Source: JBOGGX01 sp050744245 (GTDB lineage: Bacteria; Actinomycetota; Acidimicrobiia; Acidimicrobiales; JBOGGX01). Taken from it: DNA of 19,773 nucleotides. The position numbers and the translations under genes were made by a program. Below the pieces are notes generated by a model. The model saw only the letters and a program-made list of their open reading frames with translations, did no database searches and was not told where the DNA came from. Below are positions 13,551 to 19,773 of this stretch, piece after piece; positions within the stretch are counted from its first letter, which is position 1; every line of letters begins with the position of its first letter. Location: contig JBOGGX010000096.1 in the NCBI GenBank assembly GCA_050744245.1, forward strand, positions 1 through 19,773, in the 5' to 3' direction.

Positions 13551-14387
13551 TCAGGCGAGCCCGAGCCGGGCGAGGAGCGACGGCGGGATGTCGTCGTCGC
13601 CGCGGGCGAGCATGGCGGCCCGCTCGACGTTCGGCGGGTGATGCTCCGACCCGGGCCAGGCGTCCCACGGACCGGACGCCAGGCGGGCCGGCTCGCCATC
13701 GGCGGCGACGCACGCCCGCAGGTAGGACTGGAGCACGGCCACCTCGGCTGGTCCGCCGACCGACCCGTGGCCGGGAACGATGACCTGGCCAAGATCGAGC
13801 AGATCGTCGAGGGCGTCGGCCCACGCGGCCGGATCGCCCTGGTAGGCCTGCGGGGTCACGCCGAACGAGCACATGGCCCCGGCGAACACGATGCCGGCGC
13901 CGGCGGCCACCGCCACCAGGTTCTCGGCCTGCTGCCCGGTGGTGGGATAGACGGCGAGGGCGCCGGTCAGCTGGACGGGGGCGTCGATCACGTGCGACAC
14001 CGGCCGGGTGGTGAACTCGTCGTCGAATTCGGACGCCAGCTCGGGCAGCAGGCGGCGCAGGATGGCCGGGCTGGCCGGCTGGTCGAGGTGGGCGCTGGTC
14101 TGGGGTCGACCGAAGACGGCCGCCATCCGGAAGCCGGCGGTGCCCCCGGCGTACTCGACGTGGCTCGAGGTCAGCACCACCCGGCGCACGGGGCGGCCCA
14201 GCTCCGACAGCGCGGCGGCGAACGACATCCACTGCGACGGCACCGCGAGCGAGTCGATCAACGACAGGCCGTCCTCGTCGATGACGGCGCCGGCGTTGGG
14301 CCGGCCCGGCCCGGCCGGGCGCGCCAGCCAGGCGAACACGCCGGCGGCCAGCGGCTCGAGCATCGCGTCGGCGTCGGACCAGACCAC
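13551..14387 (-). CDS. Metallo-beta-lactamase-fold protein with degenerate metal site
   Basis: This 278-residue protein has the fold pattern of the MBL superfamily: GRPNAGAVIDEDGLSLIDSLA, a strand RVVLTSSHVEYAGGTAGF, AVYPTTGQQAENLVAV, GIVFAGAMCSFG and VIVPGHGSVGG. The HxHxDH motif reads SxHxEY (Ser74, His76, Glu78, Tyr79), the next histidine position is Gln and the aspartate of the usual TGD is Ala; only His76 and the PGHG histidine survive. It is therefore probably not a normal dinuclear zinc hydrolase. GTG at 14387 starts 9 nt after the asparaginase stop; an ATG at 14363 is an alternative. It likely forms an operon with the asparaginase. Its stop lies 12 nt from that of the converging ribonuclease. 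Confidence 0.8.
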   Translation of the reverse strand: MVWSDADAMLEPLAAGVFAWLARPAGPGRPNAGAVIDEDGLSLIDSLAVPSQWMSFAAALSELGRPVRRVVLTSSHVEYAGGTAGFRMAAVFGRPQTSAHLDQPASPAILRRLLPELASEFDDEFTTRPVSHVIDAPVQLTGALAVYPTTGQQAENLVAVAAGAGIVFAGAMCSFGVTPQAYQGDPAAWADALDDLLDLGQVIVPGHGSVGGPAEVAVLQSYLRACVAADGEPARLASGPWDAWPGSEHHPPNVERAAMLARGDDDIPPSLLARLGLA

Positions 14388-14396
14388 CCCGGCCGC

Positions 14397-15419
14397 CTAG
14401 ATCCGGTCCAGCCGGCCCGCGGGCGCGACCGGTTCGACCAGCTCGGCGAACCAGGCCCGCACCGCCTCCATCGACGAACCTCCGGCGAGCGCGACCATCA
14501 GGGCCAGCCTGGCCTTGATGGCGCTGAGATCGCCGCCCAGGATCACCCCCGTCTCGGCCAGACGGGCCCCGCCACCGTCGCCTCCGTAGATCGGCGCGAC
14601 CGCGCCGGTGCGACAGCGCGTCGTGACGACGACGGGGATCCCGGCGGCGATGGCCCGCTCGATCCCCGGCATCAGCCCGCCGTACACGTTGCCGGCGCCC
14701 GTCCCCTCGACCACGATGCCCCTCGCCCCCCGGGCGACGAAGACGTCGACGATGTCGGTGTCGAGCCCGGCGTACGACGGTAACAGGGCGACGTGGTGCT
14801 CGACGTGGTCGACCTCGGGCGGTGGTGGCGGCGGGGGCGGCGACGGCAGCGTGAACGCCACCCGCTCGGCGACCACCCGACCGACCGGGGCGGCGCCGGG
14901 TGACTCGAACGTGTCGAGGGCGTGGGCGTCGCTCTTCGTGACCCACCGGGCGTGGTGGACCTCGCCGTTGGCGCACAGCAGGACCCCACGGTCGCGGGCG
15001 GTCGGTGCGCGCGCCACCAGGATGGTGTCGCGCAGGTTCGCGGGACCGTCGGCGGCGAGCGCCGCCGCGTTGCGCATGGCCGCGGTGAACACGACCGGCC
15101 CCCTGGCGGTGGCCCGGCCGGCCAGCAGCTCGGTCAACCACGCCGTCTCCTCGACGGTGTCGGTGCCGTGGGTGACGATCACCGCGTCGGCCCGCCCGTC
15201 GGCCAACGCCCGCCGGCACATGACCGCGACCTCGGCCCGCTTGTCCGGCTCGACGTTCCAGCTCGACACCGACGCCACGTCGACCACCTCGACGTCGTCG
15301 ACGCCGATGTCGGTGACGGTGGCCACGACCTCGTCGCCCGAGAGCGCGGTCGTCACCGCCCCGTCGGGACCGGGGCGGCTGGCGATGGTGCCGCCGGTGG
15401 CGACGAGCAGGATCGACAT
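14397..15419 (-). CDS. L-asparaginase-family amidohydrolase
   Basis: This 340-residue protein of the bacterial asparaginase/glutaminase family (amide hydrolysis to acid and ammonia) has both signatures. LVATGGTIAS carries the nucleophile Thr11, and VTHGTDTVEETAWL carries Thr86 and Asp87. Further family segments are VVFTAAMRN, DGPANLRDTI, GEVHHARWVTKSDAHALDTF and GIVVEGTGAGNVYGGLMPGI. There is no signal peptide, so it is likely the cytosolic type. Oddly, a run of eight prolines follows PS near the middle, where family members usually have a short loop. ATG at 15419 is favoured over a TTG two codons upstream because a TACTGT box lies 7 nt before the ATG. It precedes the MBL-fold gene by 9 nt. 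Confidence 0.92.
   Translation of the reverse strand: MSILLVATGGTIASRPGPDGAVTTALSGDEVVATVTDIGVDDVEVVDVASVSSWNVEPDKRAEVAVMCRRALADGRADAVIVTHGTDTVEETAWLTELLAGRATARGPVVFTAAMRNAAALAADGPANLRDTILVARAPTARDRGVLLCANGEVHHARWVTKSDAHALDTFESPGAAPVGRVVAERVAFTLPSPPPPPPPPEVDHVEHHVALLPSYAGLDTDIVDVFVARGARGIVVEGTGAGNVYGGLMPGIERAIAAGIPVVVTTRCRTGAVAPIYGGDGGGARLAETGVILGGDLSAIKARLALMVALAGGSSMEAVRAWFAELVEPVAPAGRLDRI
14817..14846. repeat. Proline-codon run inside the asparaginase gene
   Basis: On the minus strand this segment encodes P-S followed by eight consecutive prolines. The G/C-only low-complexity tract is a plausible site for slippage, and the peptide would be expected to need elongation factor P for smooth translation. 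Confidence 0.85.
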
Positions 15420-15426
15420 GGTCAAG

Positions 15427-15432
15427 ACAGTA
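15427..15432 (-). promoter_or_regulatory. Candidate leaderless -10 box (TACTGT) for the asparaginase
   Basis: TACTGT on the minus strand is followed by 7 nt and the ATG at 15419, with no Shine-Dalgarno. It lies in the 42-nt gap to the divergent PPK2 gene. Confidence 0.5.
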
Positions 15433-15461
15433 GAAGCCCGTCGCGGCTAGACCATCGAAGC

Positions 15462-16280
15462 ATGGCCGGACACCCATCGGATCGGTGGCGCACGGCGCCG
15501 GGCAAGAGGCTCGACCTCGACGACATCGACACGAGATCGACCGCCGGCGCCCCCGGCGACAAGGACGCGACCCGCGCCGCCGGCGCCGCCCTCACCCCGG
15601 CCCTGGCCGCCCTGCAGGAACGGCTCTGGGCCGAGCAGCGGCAGTCGCTGCTGCTGGTGCTCCAGGCCATGGACTGTGGCGGCAAGGACGGCGCCATCGA
15701 ACACGTCTTCACCGGCGTGAACCCGCAGGGGTTCCGGATCTCCAACTTCAGAGTTCCGACGGAGGAGGAGGCGAGCCACGACTTCCTGTGGCGGGTCCAC
15801 AAGGTGACCCCGCGGCACGGAGAGATCGGCATCTTCAACCGGTCGCACTACGAGGACGTGATCGCGGTGCGGGTCAGGGGGTTGGCGCCGGAGAAGGTGT
15901 GGCGGCCCCGCTACGGCCACATCCGGGACTTTGAGCAGCTCCTGTCGGAGAGCGGGACGACCGTGGTCAAGTGCTACCTCCACATCTCGAAGCAGGAGCA
16001 GGCGGCGCGGCTCCAGGCCCGGCTCGACGATCCGGAGAAGCGCTGGAAGTTCCGCCGCGGCGATCTCGCCGACCGGGCGTTTTGGGACGACTACATGACG
16101 GCCTACGCCGAGGTGATCTCGGCGACGTCCACCCGGACGGCCCCGTGGTACGTCATCCCCGCCGACCGCAAGTGGTACCGCAACTGGGCCCTGTCAAACA
16201 TCGTGCTCGACACGCTCGAGCGGATGGACCCGCAGTTCCCGGAGCCGGAGGAGAACCTCGACGACGTGACGATCGAGTAG
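15462..16280 (+). CDS. PPK2-family polyphosphate kinase (polyphosphate:nucleotide phosphotransferase)
   Basis: This 272-residue cytosolic kinase transfers phosphate between polyphosphate and nucleotides. The Walker A motif is MDCGGKDGAIEHV (Lys75; most relatives have MDAAGKDG). The Walker B region is EIGIFNRSHYEDVIAVRV, and the lid segment is KQEQAARLQARLDDPEKRWKF. The HDFLWRVHK block and one-domain length resemble class III enzymes such as those of Deinococcus and Meiothermus, which can phosphorylate AMP and ADP; the class is an inference. ATG at 15462 follows the family N-terminus (WRTAPGKRLDLDDID). It converges on the polyphosphate glucokinase gene with 17 nt between the stops, forming a polyphosphate-use pair. 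Confidence 0.93.
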   Translation: MAGHPSDRWRTAPGKRLDLDDIDTRSTAGAPGDKDATRAAGAALTPALAALQERLWAEQRQSLLLVLQAMDCGGKDGAIEHVFTGVNPQGFRISNFRVPTEEEASHDFLWRVHKVTPRHGEIGIFNRSHYEDVIAVRVRGLAPEKVWRPRYGHIRDFEQLLSESGTTVVKCYLHISKQEQAARLQARLDDPEKRWKFRRGDLADRAFWDDYMTAYAEVISATSTRTAPWYVIPADRKWYRNWALSNIVLDTLERMDPQFPEPEENLDDVTIE

Positions 16281-16297
16281 TCGGTCGTCGGGCTCGG

Positions 16298-17095
16298 TCA
16301 GGACTCGAAGGCGAGGGCGGCGCCCACGATGCCGGCGTCGTTCAGCAGGCCGGCGGGCACGACCTCGGCCTCGCGGTTGAGCCTGGGGACGAACCGGTCG
16401 GCGTCCTGGCTGGCCCCGCCGCCCAGGATGAACAGGTCGGGTCGTAGATAGAGCTCGAGCCGGGCCAGGTAGTCGTCGAGTCGCTTGGCCCACTTCTTCC
16501 ATGAAAGGTTCTGCTCGATCCTGACCCGTTCGGCCGCCTGGAGCTCGGCGTCCCTGCCGTTCATCTCGATGTGGCCGAGCTCCGTGTTGGGCAGCAGCTT
16601 CCCGTCGAGGAAGACGGCGGTGCCGATGCCGGTGCCCAGCGTGATCACGATGACCACGCCCTTGCGGTCCTTCCCGGCGCCGAACTTCATCTCGGCCAGC
16701 CCGGCGGCGTCGGCGTCGTTGATGAGGTGGGCGGAGCGCCCGAGCCGATCGGTGAACAGATCGTCGGCGTCGACGCCGACCCACTTCTGGTCGAGGTTCA
16801 CCGCGGTCAGCGTGACCCCCCGCTGGACGACGCCAGGGAAGGTGACGCCGACGGATCCCTTCCACTTGTGGAACTCGACGACGGCGGCCGCCTTGTCGAC
16901 GACGGCGTCTGGGGTCGCCGGCTTCGGCGTCAGGATGCGGTGGCGCCGGACCAGCAGCGTGCCCCTGCGGGTGTCGACCGGCGCGCCCTTGATGCCGGTG
17001 CCGCCGATGTCGATGCCGAGCACCCGCACCGGTCGTCGCGACGGTCGCTTCGGCGTCGGGATCGCCGCGTCGGTGGTCGTTGGCGGCGTCACCAT
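16298..17095 (-). CDS. ppgK: Polyphosphate glucokinase (ROK family)
   Basis: This 265-residue enzyme phosphorylates glucose to glucose-6-phosphate with polyphosphate (often also ATP) in the cytosol. The sequence has the ROK/actin-fold phosphate-1 motif LGIDIGGTGIKGAPVD near 26-41, TPDAVVDK typical of PpgK, GVTFPGVVQRG, INDADAAGLAEM with the catalytic Asp, VIVITLGTGIGTAVFLDGKLLPNTELGH, and ILGGGASQDADRFVP near the end. Actinobacterial polyphosphate glucokinases share this layout and length, with about 20 extra Thr/Pro-rich residues at the N-terminus here. ATG at 17095 is preceded by a TACGGT box 8 nt upstream. It faces the PPK2 gene tail to tail and diverges from a J-domain gene through an inverted-repeat promoter region. 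Confidence 0.93.
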   Translation of the reverse strand: MVTPPTTTDAAIPTPKRPSRRPVRVLGIDIGGTGIKGAPVDTRRGTLLVRRHRILTPKPATPDAVVDKAAAVVEFHKWKGSVGVTFPGVVQRGVTLTAVNLDQKWVGVDADDLFTDRLGRSAHLINDADAAGLAEMKFGAGKDRKGVVIVITLGTGIGTAVFLDGKLLPNTELGHIEMNGRDAELQAAERVRIEQNLSWKKWAKRLDDYLARLELYLRPDLFILGGGASQDADRFVPRLNREAEVVPAGLLNDAGIVGAALAFES

Positions 17096-17102
17096 CGGCC
17101 TC

Positions 17103-17127
17103 GACCGTAGCGGGTGGGGCTACCGTC
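17103..17127. promoter_or_regulatory. Overlapping divergent promoters within an inverted repeat
   Basis: GACCGTAGC (17103-17111) and GCTACCGTC (17119-17127) are inverted copies matching at 8 of 9 positions, separated by 7 nt. The left arm contains TACGGT (minus strand, 17104-17109), 8 nt before the ppgK ATG. The right arm contains TACCGT (plus strand, 17121-17126), 6 nt before the J-domain GTG. Both genes would be leaderless, and each promoter's -35 region would overlap the other's start site. Confidence 0.5.
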
Positions 17128-17132
17128 GGCCG

Positions 17133-17717
17133 GTGACACGGGACGAGGCGGCCCGGCTGCTCGGGGTCGGTCCGACCGCGGGGCCGGACGAGGTCCGCAC
17201 CGCGTTCCGCCGGCGGCTGTTCCGCCACCATCCCGACGTCGCCGGCGCCGCCGGCACCGCGCCGACCCACCAACTCATCGCCGCCTACCGTCTGCTCCAA
17301 TCCACCTCTGTGTCGTCGCCGGCGGTCATAGCCCGCGAAACTCGCCACAGAACCGGGACGGCCGGCGCCGAGCGGGTCGAGCCGGTCGAGCGGGCCGAGA
17401 GGGTCGAGGTGGCCGTCGACGGCGACACCCTTCACGTCCACCTGGCGCCGGCTGCGGTGTTCGCCGCGCTGATGGAGGTCGGTCACGGGCTGGGCGAGGT
17501 GACCTATGTCGACCGCTGGGTCGGGTTGCTGGAGACGATCGTGGTCTTCGACGACTACCCCGTGTGTTCGGTGGTGTGCGACGTGCAGGGCCGGAACGTC
17601 GGATCGACCGATGTCGTCGTCATGGTCGAGTCGCTGACCGGCGACCCGGCCCCGACCGACGCGGCCGTGGCCGACCTCGTGGCCGACCGGCTGCGCGCCC
17701 TCCTCACACCCCGGTGA
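17133..17717 (+). CDS. J-domain protein with unrecognised C-terminal domain
   Basis: This 194-residue protein has an N-terminal J-domain, slightly short: RDEAARLLGV, DEVRTAFRRRLFRHHPDV with the essential HPD at 33-35, then HQLIAAYRLLQS. J-domains stimulate the ATPase of DnaK-type Hsp70. A charged linker (ERVEPVERAERVEV) leads to an alpha/beta region of about 110 residues (LHVHLAPAAVFAALMEVGH, YVDRWVGLLETIVVFDDYP, VVVMVESLTGD) that I do not recognise. The usual Gly/Phe region, zinc fingers and DnaJ C-terminal domains are absent, so this is a class C-type protein. GTG at 17133 follows a TACCGT box by 6 nt and begins just before the J-domain; the upstream open frame is antisense to ppgK. Its 3' end overlaps the converging acyl-CoA dehydrogenase by 14 nt. 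Confidence 0.82.
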   Translation: MTRDEAARLLGVGPTAGPDEVRTAFRRRLFRHHPDVAGAAGTAPTHQLIAAYRLLQSTSVSSPAVIARETRHRTGTAGAERVEPVERAERVEVAVDGDTLHVHLAPAAVFAALMEVGHGLGEVTYVDRWVGLLETIVVFDDYPVCSVVCDVQGRNVGSTDVVVMVESLTGDPAPTDAAVADLVADRLRALLTPR

Positions 17718-19572
17718 GGTGCTTCGGCTCGATGGCGAACAGGTCGTCGGCGCCGGCCGTCACCGCCCCCAACAGCCCTCTGGCCTCGGGCAGGAGCTGC
17801 TCGGCGTAGAACCGGGCCGTCGCCACCTTGGCCCGCAGGAAGTCGGCGTCGTAGCCGCCGCCCCCGCCCGCCGTCCCGAGCAGCCTGGTGGCCGCGCCGG
17901 CCTGCCTGGCCAACAGCCACCCGCCGGCGACCGTGCCGAACATGCGCAGGTACGGCGTGGCCCCGGCCAGCGCATCCTCCGGCGACCCCGACCCCGACCC
18001 CGACCCCGCGCCCGCGCCCCGCCCGAGGAGGTACGCCGTCGCCTCGTCGAGTGCGTCGACCGCGTCGGCCAGCCCCGCCCGCAGCGACGCCAGCTCGTCC
18101 CCGTCGCCCGACGAGCCGGCGTCAGAGGGGGCCACCGGCAGCTTCTCGCTCCGCATCCGCTCGATGAGCTCGCCCACCGCGGCCCCGTCGCGCATCGGCA
18201 GCTTGCGGGTGACCAGGTCGATGGCCTGGATGCCGTTGGTGCCCTCGTAGATCGCGGCGATGCGGATGTCGCGGTAGTACTGGGCCACGCCGGTCTCCTC
18301 GACGTAGCCCATGCCCCCGTGCACCTGGAGGGCGAGCGAGGTGAGCTCGTTCCCGAGGTCGGTTGACCATGCCTTCGACACCGGCGTGAGCAGGTCGACC
18401 AGCTCCTGGTGCCGCTCCCGCTCCAGCGCATCCGAATGATGGCGGGCGACGTCGATGGCCCACGCATTGAGGTACATGAGCGCCCGCATGGCCTCGATCG
18501 ACGAACGCTGGGTGAGCAGCATGCGGCGCACATCGGGGTGCTCGATGATGGCGACCGTCTCGTTGGCCCGCTGGCCGGGCCGCCGACCCTGGCGACGCTC
18601 CTGGGCCTGGGCCAGCGCCGCCTGATAGGCCCGCTCGGCGACCGCCAGCCCCTGGAGCCCGACCGAGAGCCTGGCGTTGTTCATCATCGTGAACATGTAG
18701 CGCATGCCGGCGTTGGCCTCGCCGATGAGGTAGCCGACGGCCCCGTCGCCGTCGTCGCCATACGCCATGACGCAGGTCGGGCTGGCGTGGATGCCGAGCT
18801 TGTGCTCGATCGACACGCACCTCACGTCGTTGCGCTCGCCCGGCGACCCGTCGGCGGCGACCACGAACTTGGGGACGATGAAGCACGAGATGCCCTTGGT
18901 GCCCGGCCCGGCGTCCGGGGTGCGGGCCAGGACCAGATGCACGATGTTGTCGGTGAGGTCGTGCTCGCCGTAGGTGATGAAGATCTTCTGCCCCTTGATG
19001 CGCCAGGTGCCGTCGTCGGCCGGGAGGGCCTTGGTGCGCAGGGCGCCGACGTCGGAGCCGGCCTCCGGCTCGGTGAGGTTCATGGTGCCGGCCCACTCGC
19101 CCGAGATCATCCTCTGGAGGTAGACCTCGTGCTCCTCGCCGCCCCATGCGGTGAGCATGTCGATCGCGCCCTGGGTGAGCAGCGGGCACAGCGAGAACGA
19201 CATGCTGGCCGAGGTCAGCAGCTCCTGCATCGCCACCGCGACGAGCCAGGGGAACCCGCCCCCGCCGTGCTCCGGTTCGAACGGAACCGACCCCCAGCCG
19301 CCCTCGACATAGCGGCGGTAGGCGTCCGGCCAGCCGTCCGGGGTGGTGACCGAGCCGGTCGACGGGTCGAAGCGGCTGCCCTGTTGGTCGCCGGGTCGGT
19401 CGAGCGGGGCGAACACCTCGGCCGTGAACCGGCCGTACTCCTCGAGCAGGCCGTGGACGGTGGCGGGGTCGGCGTGCTCGAGATCGGGGAGCCTCGACAG
19501 GCCGGCCAGGTCGACGACGTGGTCGAGCACGAACCTGATGTCGTTGAGCGGTGGGGCGTAGCCGGTGGCCAT
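17704..19572 (-). CDS. Acyl-CoA dehydrogenase, long FadE type
   Basis: This 622-residue FAD-dependent enzyme introduces the alpha-beta double bond into acyl-CoA in fatty-acid degradation. It is longer than the usual 380-400 residues because it has an extra N-terminal helical segment (PLNDIRFVLDHVVDL) and an extra C-terminal domain, as in mycobacterial FadE5-like proteins. Family segments are GGGGFPWLVAVAMQELL, EWAGTMNLTEPEAGSDVGALRTKA (FAD/substrate site), IKGQKIFITYGEHD, LSVGLQGLAVAERAYQ, QVHGGMGYVEETGVAQYYRD and IRIAAIYEGTNGIQAID with the catalytic-region glutamate. The C-terminal part carries a low-complexity GAGAGSGSGSGS insert. ATG at 19572 (MATGYAPPLND) is preferred over 19674 because a TAGCCT box lies 7 nt upstream and the family N-terminus starts there. 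Confidence 0.92.
   Translation of the reverse strand: MATGYAPPLNDIRFVLDHVVDLAGLSRLPDLEHADPATVHGLLEEYGRFTAEVFAPLDRPGDQQGSRFDPSTGSVTTPDGWPDAYRRYVEGGWGSVPFEPEHGGGGFPWLVAVAMQELLTSASMSFSLCPLLTQGAIDMLTAWGGEEHEVYLQRMISGEWAGTMNLTEPEAGSDVGALRTKALPADDGTWRIKGQKIFITYGEHDLTDNIVHLVLARTPDAGPGTKGISCFIVPKFVVAADGSPGERNDVRCVSIEHKLGIHASPTCVMAYGDDGDGAVGYLIGEANAGMRYMFTMMNNARLSVGLQGLAVAERAYQAALAQAQERRQGRRPGQRANETVAIIEHPDVRRMLLTQRSSIEAMRALMYLNAWAIDVARHHSDALERERHQELVDLLTPVSKAWSTDLGNELTSLALQVHGGMGYVEETGVAQYYRDIRIAAIYEGTNGIQAIDLVTRKLPMRDGAAVGELIERMRSEKLPVAPSDAGSSGDGDELASLRAGLADAVDALDEATAYLLGRGAGAGSGSGSGSPEDALAGATPYLRMFGTVAGGWLLARQAGAATRLLGTAGGGGGYDADFLRAKVATARFYAEQLLPEARGLLGAVTAGADDLFAIEPKHLTGV
17984..18007. repeat. 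(GACCCC)4 hexanucleotide repeat in the acyl-CoA dehydrogenase gene
   Basis: Four perfect tandem copies of a 6-bp unit keep the reading frame and encode Gly-Ser dipeptides on the minus strand. It lies in a surface-type linker between C-terminal helices. Copy-number change would lengthen or shorten the linker without a frameshift. Confidence 0.9.
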
Positions 19573-19579
19573 GTACGAG

Positions 19580-19585
19580 AGGCTA
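19580..19585 (-). promoter_or_regulatory. Candidate leaderless -10 box (TAGCCT) for the acyl-CoA dehydrogenase
   Basis: TAGCCT on the minus strand is followed by 7 nt and the ATG at 19572, with no Shine-Dalgarno. Confidence 0.45.
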
Positions 19586-19628
19586 GGACTTCTCTGTCGC
19601 GGTGGAGTTGAACTTTTCGGCAAGTTCG

Positions 19629-19773
19629 ATGAGCGCGAGTATGGCGACTGAGAAGGATCTCCGTACCACCCCACCTGGACTTACGACCTCACGGCGCCAG
19701 GACCGGCGAGTGGTCAGCCTTCTGCGAGAAGAGCGCAGTCGTTCCTGTGCTCGACTCGCGCGCCCGAGGGCGG
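19629..19773 (+). other. Right-edge segment with no firmly supported gene; possible 5' end of a plus-strand ORF
   Basis: The last 200 nt after the acyl-CoA dehydrogenase start are less G+C-rich at first (about 19605-19680). A plus-strand frame starting ATG at 19629 (MSASMATEKDLRTTPPGL) stays open to the window edge, with an Arg/Ser-rich continuation. On the minus strand two partial frames enter from the edge, one ending at 19583 (…IELAEKFNSTATEKS) and one ending at 19689 (…SQKADHSPVLAP). None matches a family I know, and no Shine-Dalgarno is clear. No tRNA cloverleaf could be drawn here. Confidence 0.25.

Noticed and set aside
13533..13556. Inverted repeat GCCTGA / TCAGGC between the converging RNB and MBL genes
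   Set aside because: It has only six base pairs with a 12-nt loop, and both arms contain the two stop codons, so the symmetry is expected by chance. It is not a convincing terminator.
14922..15461. Upstream extension of the PPK2 frame
   Set aside because: The frame is open through the divergent asparaginase gene, but the PPK2 family N-terminus begins at the ATG at 15462.
13459..15477. Minus-strand open frame of 672 codons
   Set aside because: It overlaps the MBL-fold and asparaginase genes in another frame on the same strand; those genes have clear motifs, this one has low-complexity Arg/Gly/Pro sequence.
18409..19611. Plus-strand open frame of 400 codons
   Set aside because: It is antisense to the acyl-CoA dehydrogenase and is only a mirror of its codon bias.
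1..19773. CRISPR arrays, tRNA and rRNA genes
   Set aside because: No regularly spaced repeats were seen, and I found no tRNA-like T-loop with a matching cloverleaf or rRNA-like segments. A tRNA at 19690-19773 was tried and does not fold.

Overview
This is a high-GC window with frequent GTG starts, dense gene packing and almost no non-coding DNA. The gene content points to an Actinomycetota chromosome: a polyphosphate glucokinase, type VII secretion (T7SS) effector parts, DUF4242, DUF5522 and a short RNB-type RNase. Several start codons sit 6-9 nt after a TANNNT box with no Shine-Dalgarno, which suggests leaderless mRNAs, common in this phylum. A class such as Acidimicrobiia would fit, but that is inference; no rRNA or marker gene is present.

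Layout. 1-171: C-terminal end of an IS110-type transposase, cut by the window edge. 208-2421 (minus): alpha/beta hydrolase, aldo/keto reductase and a DUF5522 metal-binding-type protein, closely spaced. 2439-5595 (plus): the main accessory module. It has a clear promoter, an EspC/WXG100-like small protein, a polymorphic toxin with an N-terminal WxG-type T7SS region and a cholera-toxin-like ADP-ribosyltransferase C-terminus, a two-repeat protein that is the best immunity candidate, and an SseB-like T7SS-associated protein. These four genes abut or overlap and look translationally coupled. No secretion machinery (EccC, EccB, EccD, MycP) is in the window, so export would need an ESX system elsewhere.

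5592-6818 (minus): a conserved hypothetical and a two-domain VOC protein. 6865-8220 (plus): group II PLP-dependent decarboxylase-like enzyme. 8234-9087 (minus): DUF4242 protein and a Sec-exported protein joined by an ATGA overlap. 9210-10436 (plus): metal-dependent amidohydrolase, ending at a strong hairpin terminator (10443-10485) shared with the converging pair 10502-12067 (YjbR-like protein and nitronate monooxygenase-like flavoprotein). 12123-13538 (plus): RNB-domain ribonuclease. 13551-15419 (minus): asparaginase and a metallo-beta-lactamase-fold protein that has lost most metal ligands. 15462-17095: convergent PPK2 polyphosphate kinase and polyphosphate glucokinase, a polyphosphate-use locus. 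17133-17717 (plus): J-domain protein with an unrecognised C-terminal domain. 17704-19572 (minus): long FadE-type acyl-CoA dehydrogenase. The last 200 nt hold no gene I can support firmly.

The most interesting item is the putative T7SS-exported, cholera-like ADP-ribosylating toxin followed by an internally duplicated protein that may neutralise it. Most other genes are ordinary metabolic genes of a heterotrophic actinobacterium.
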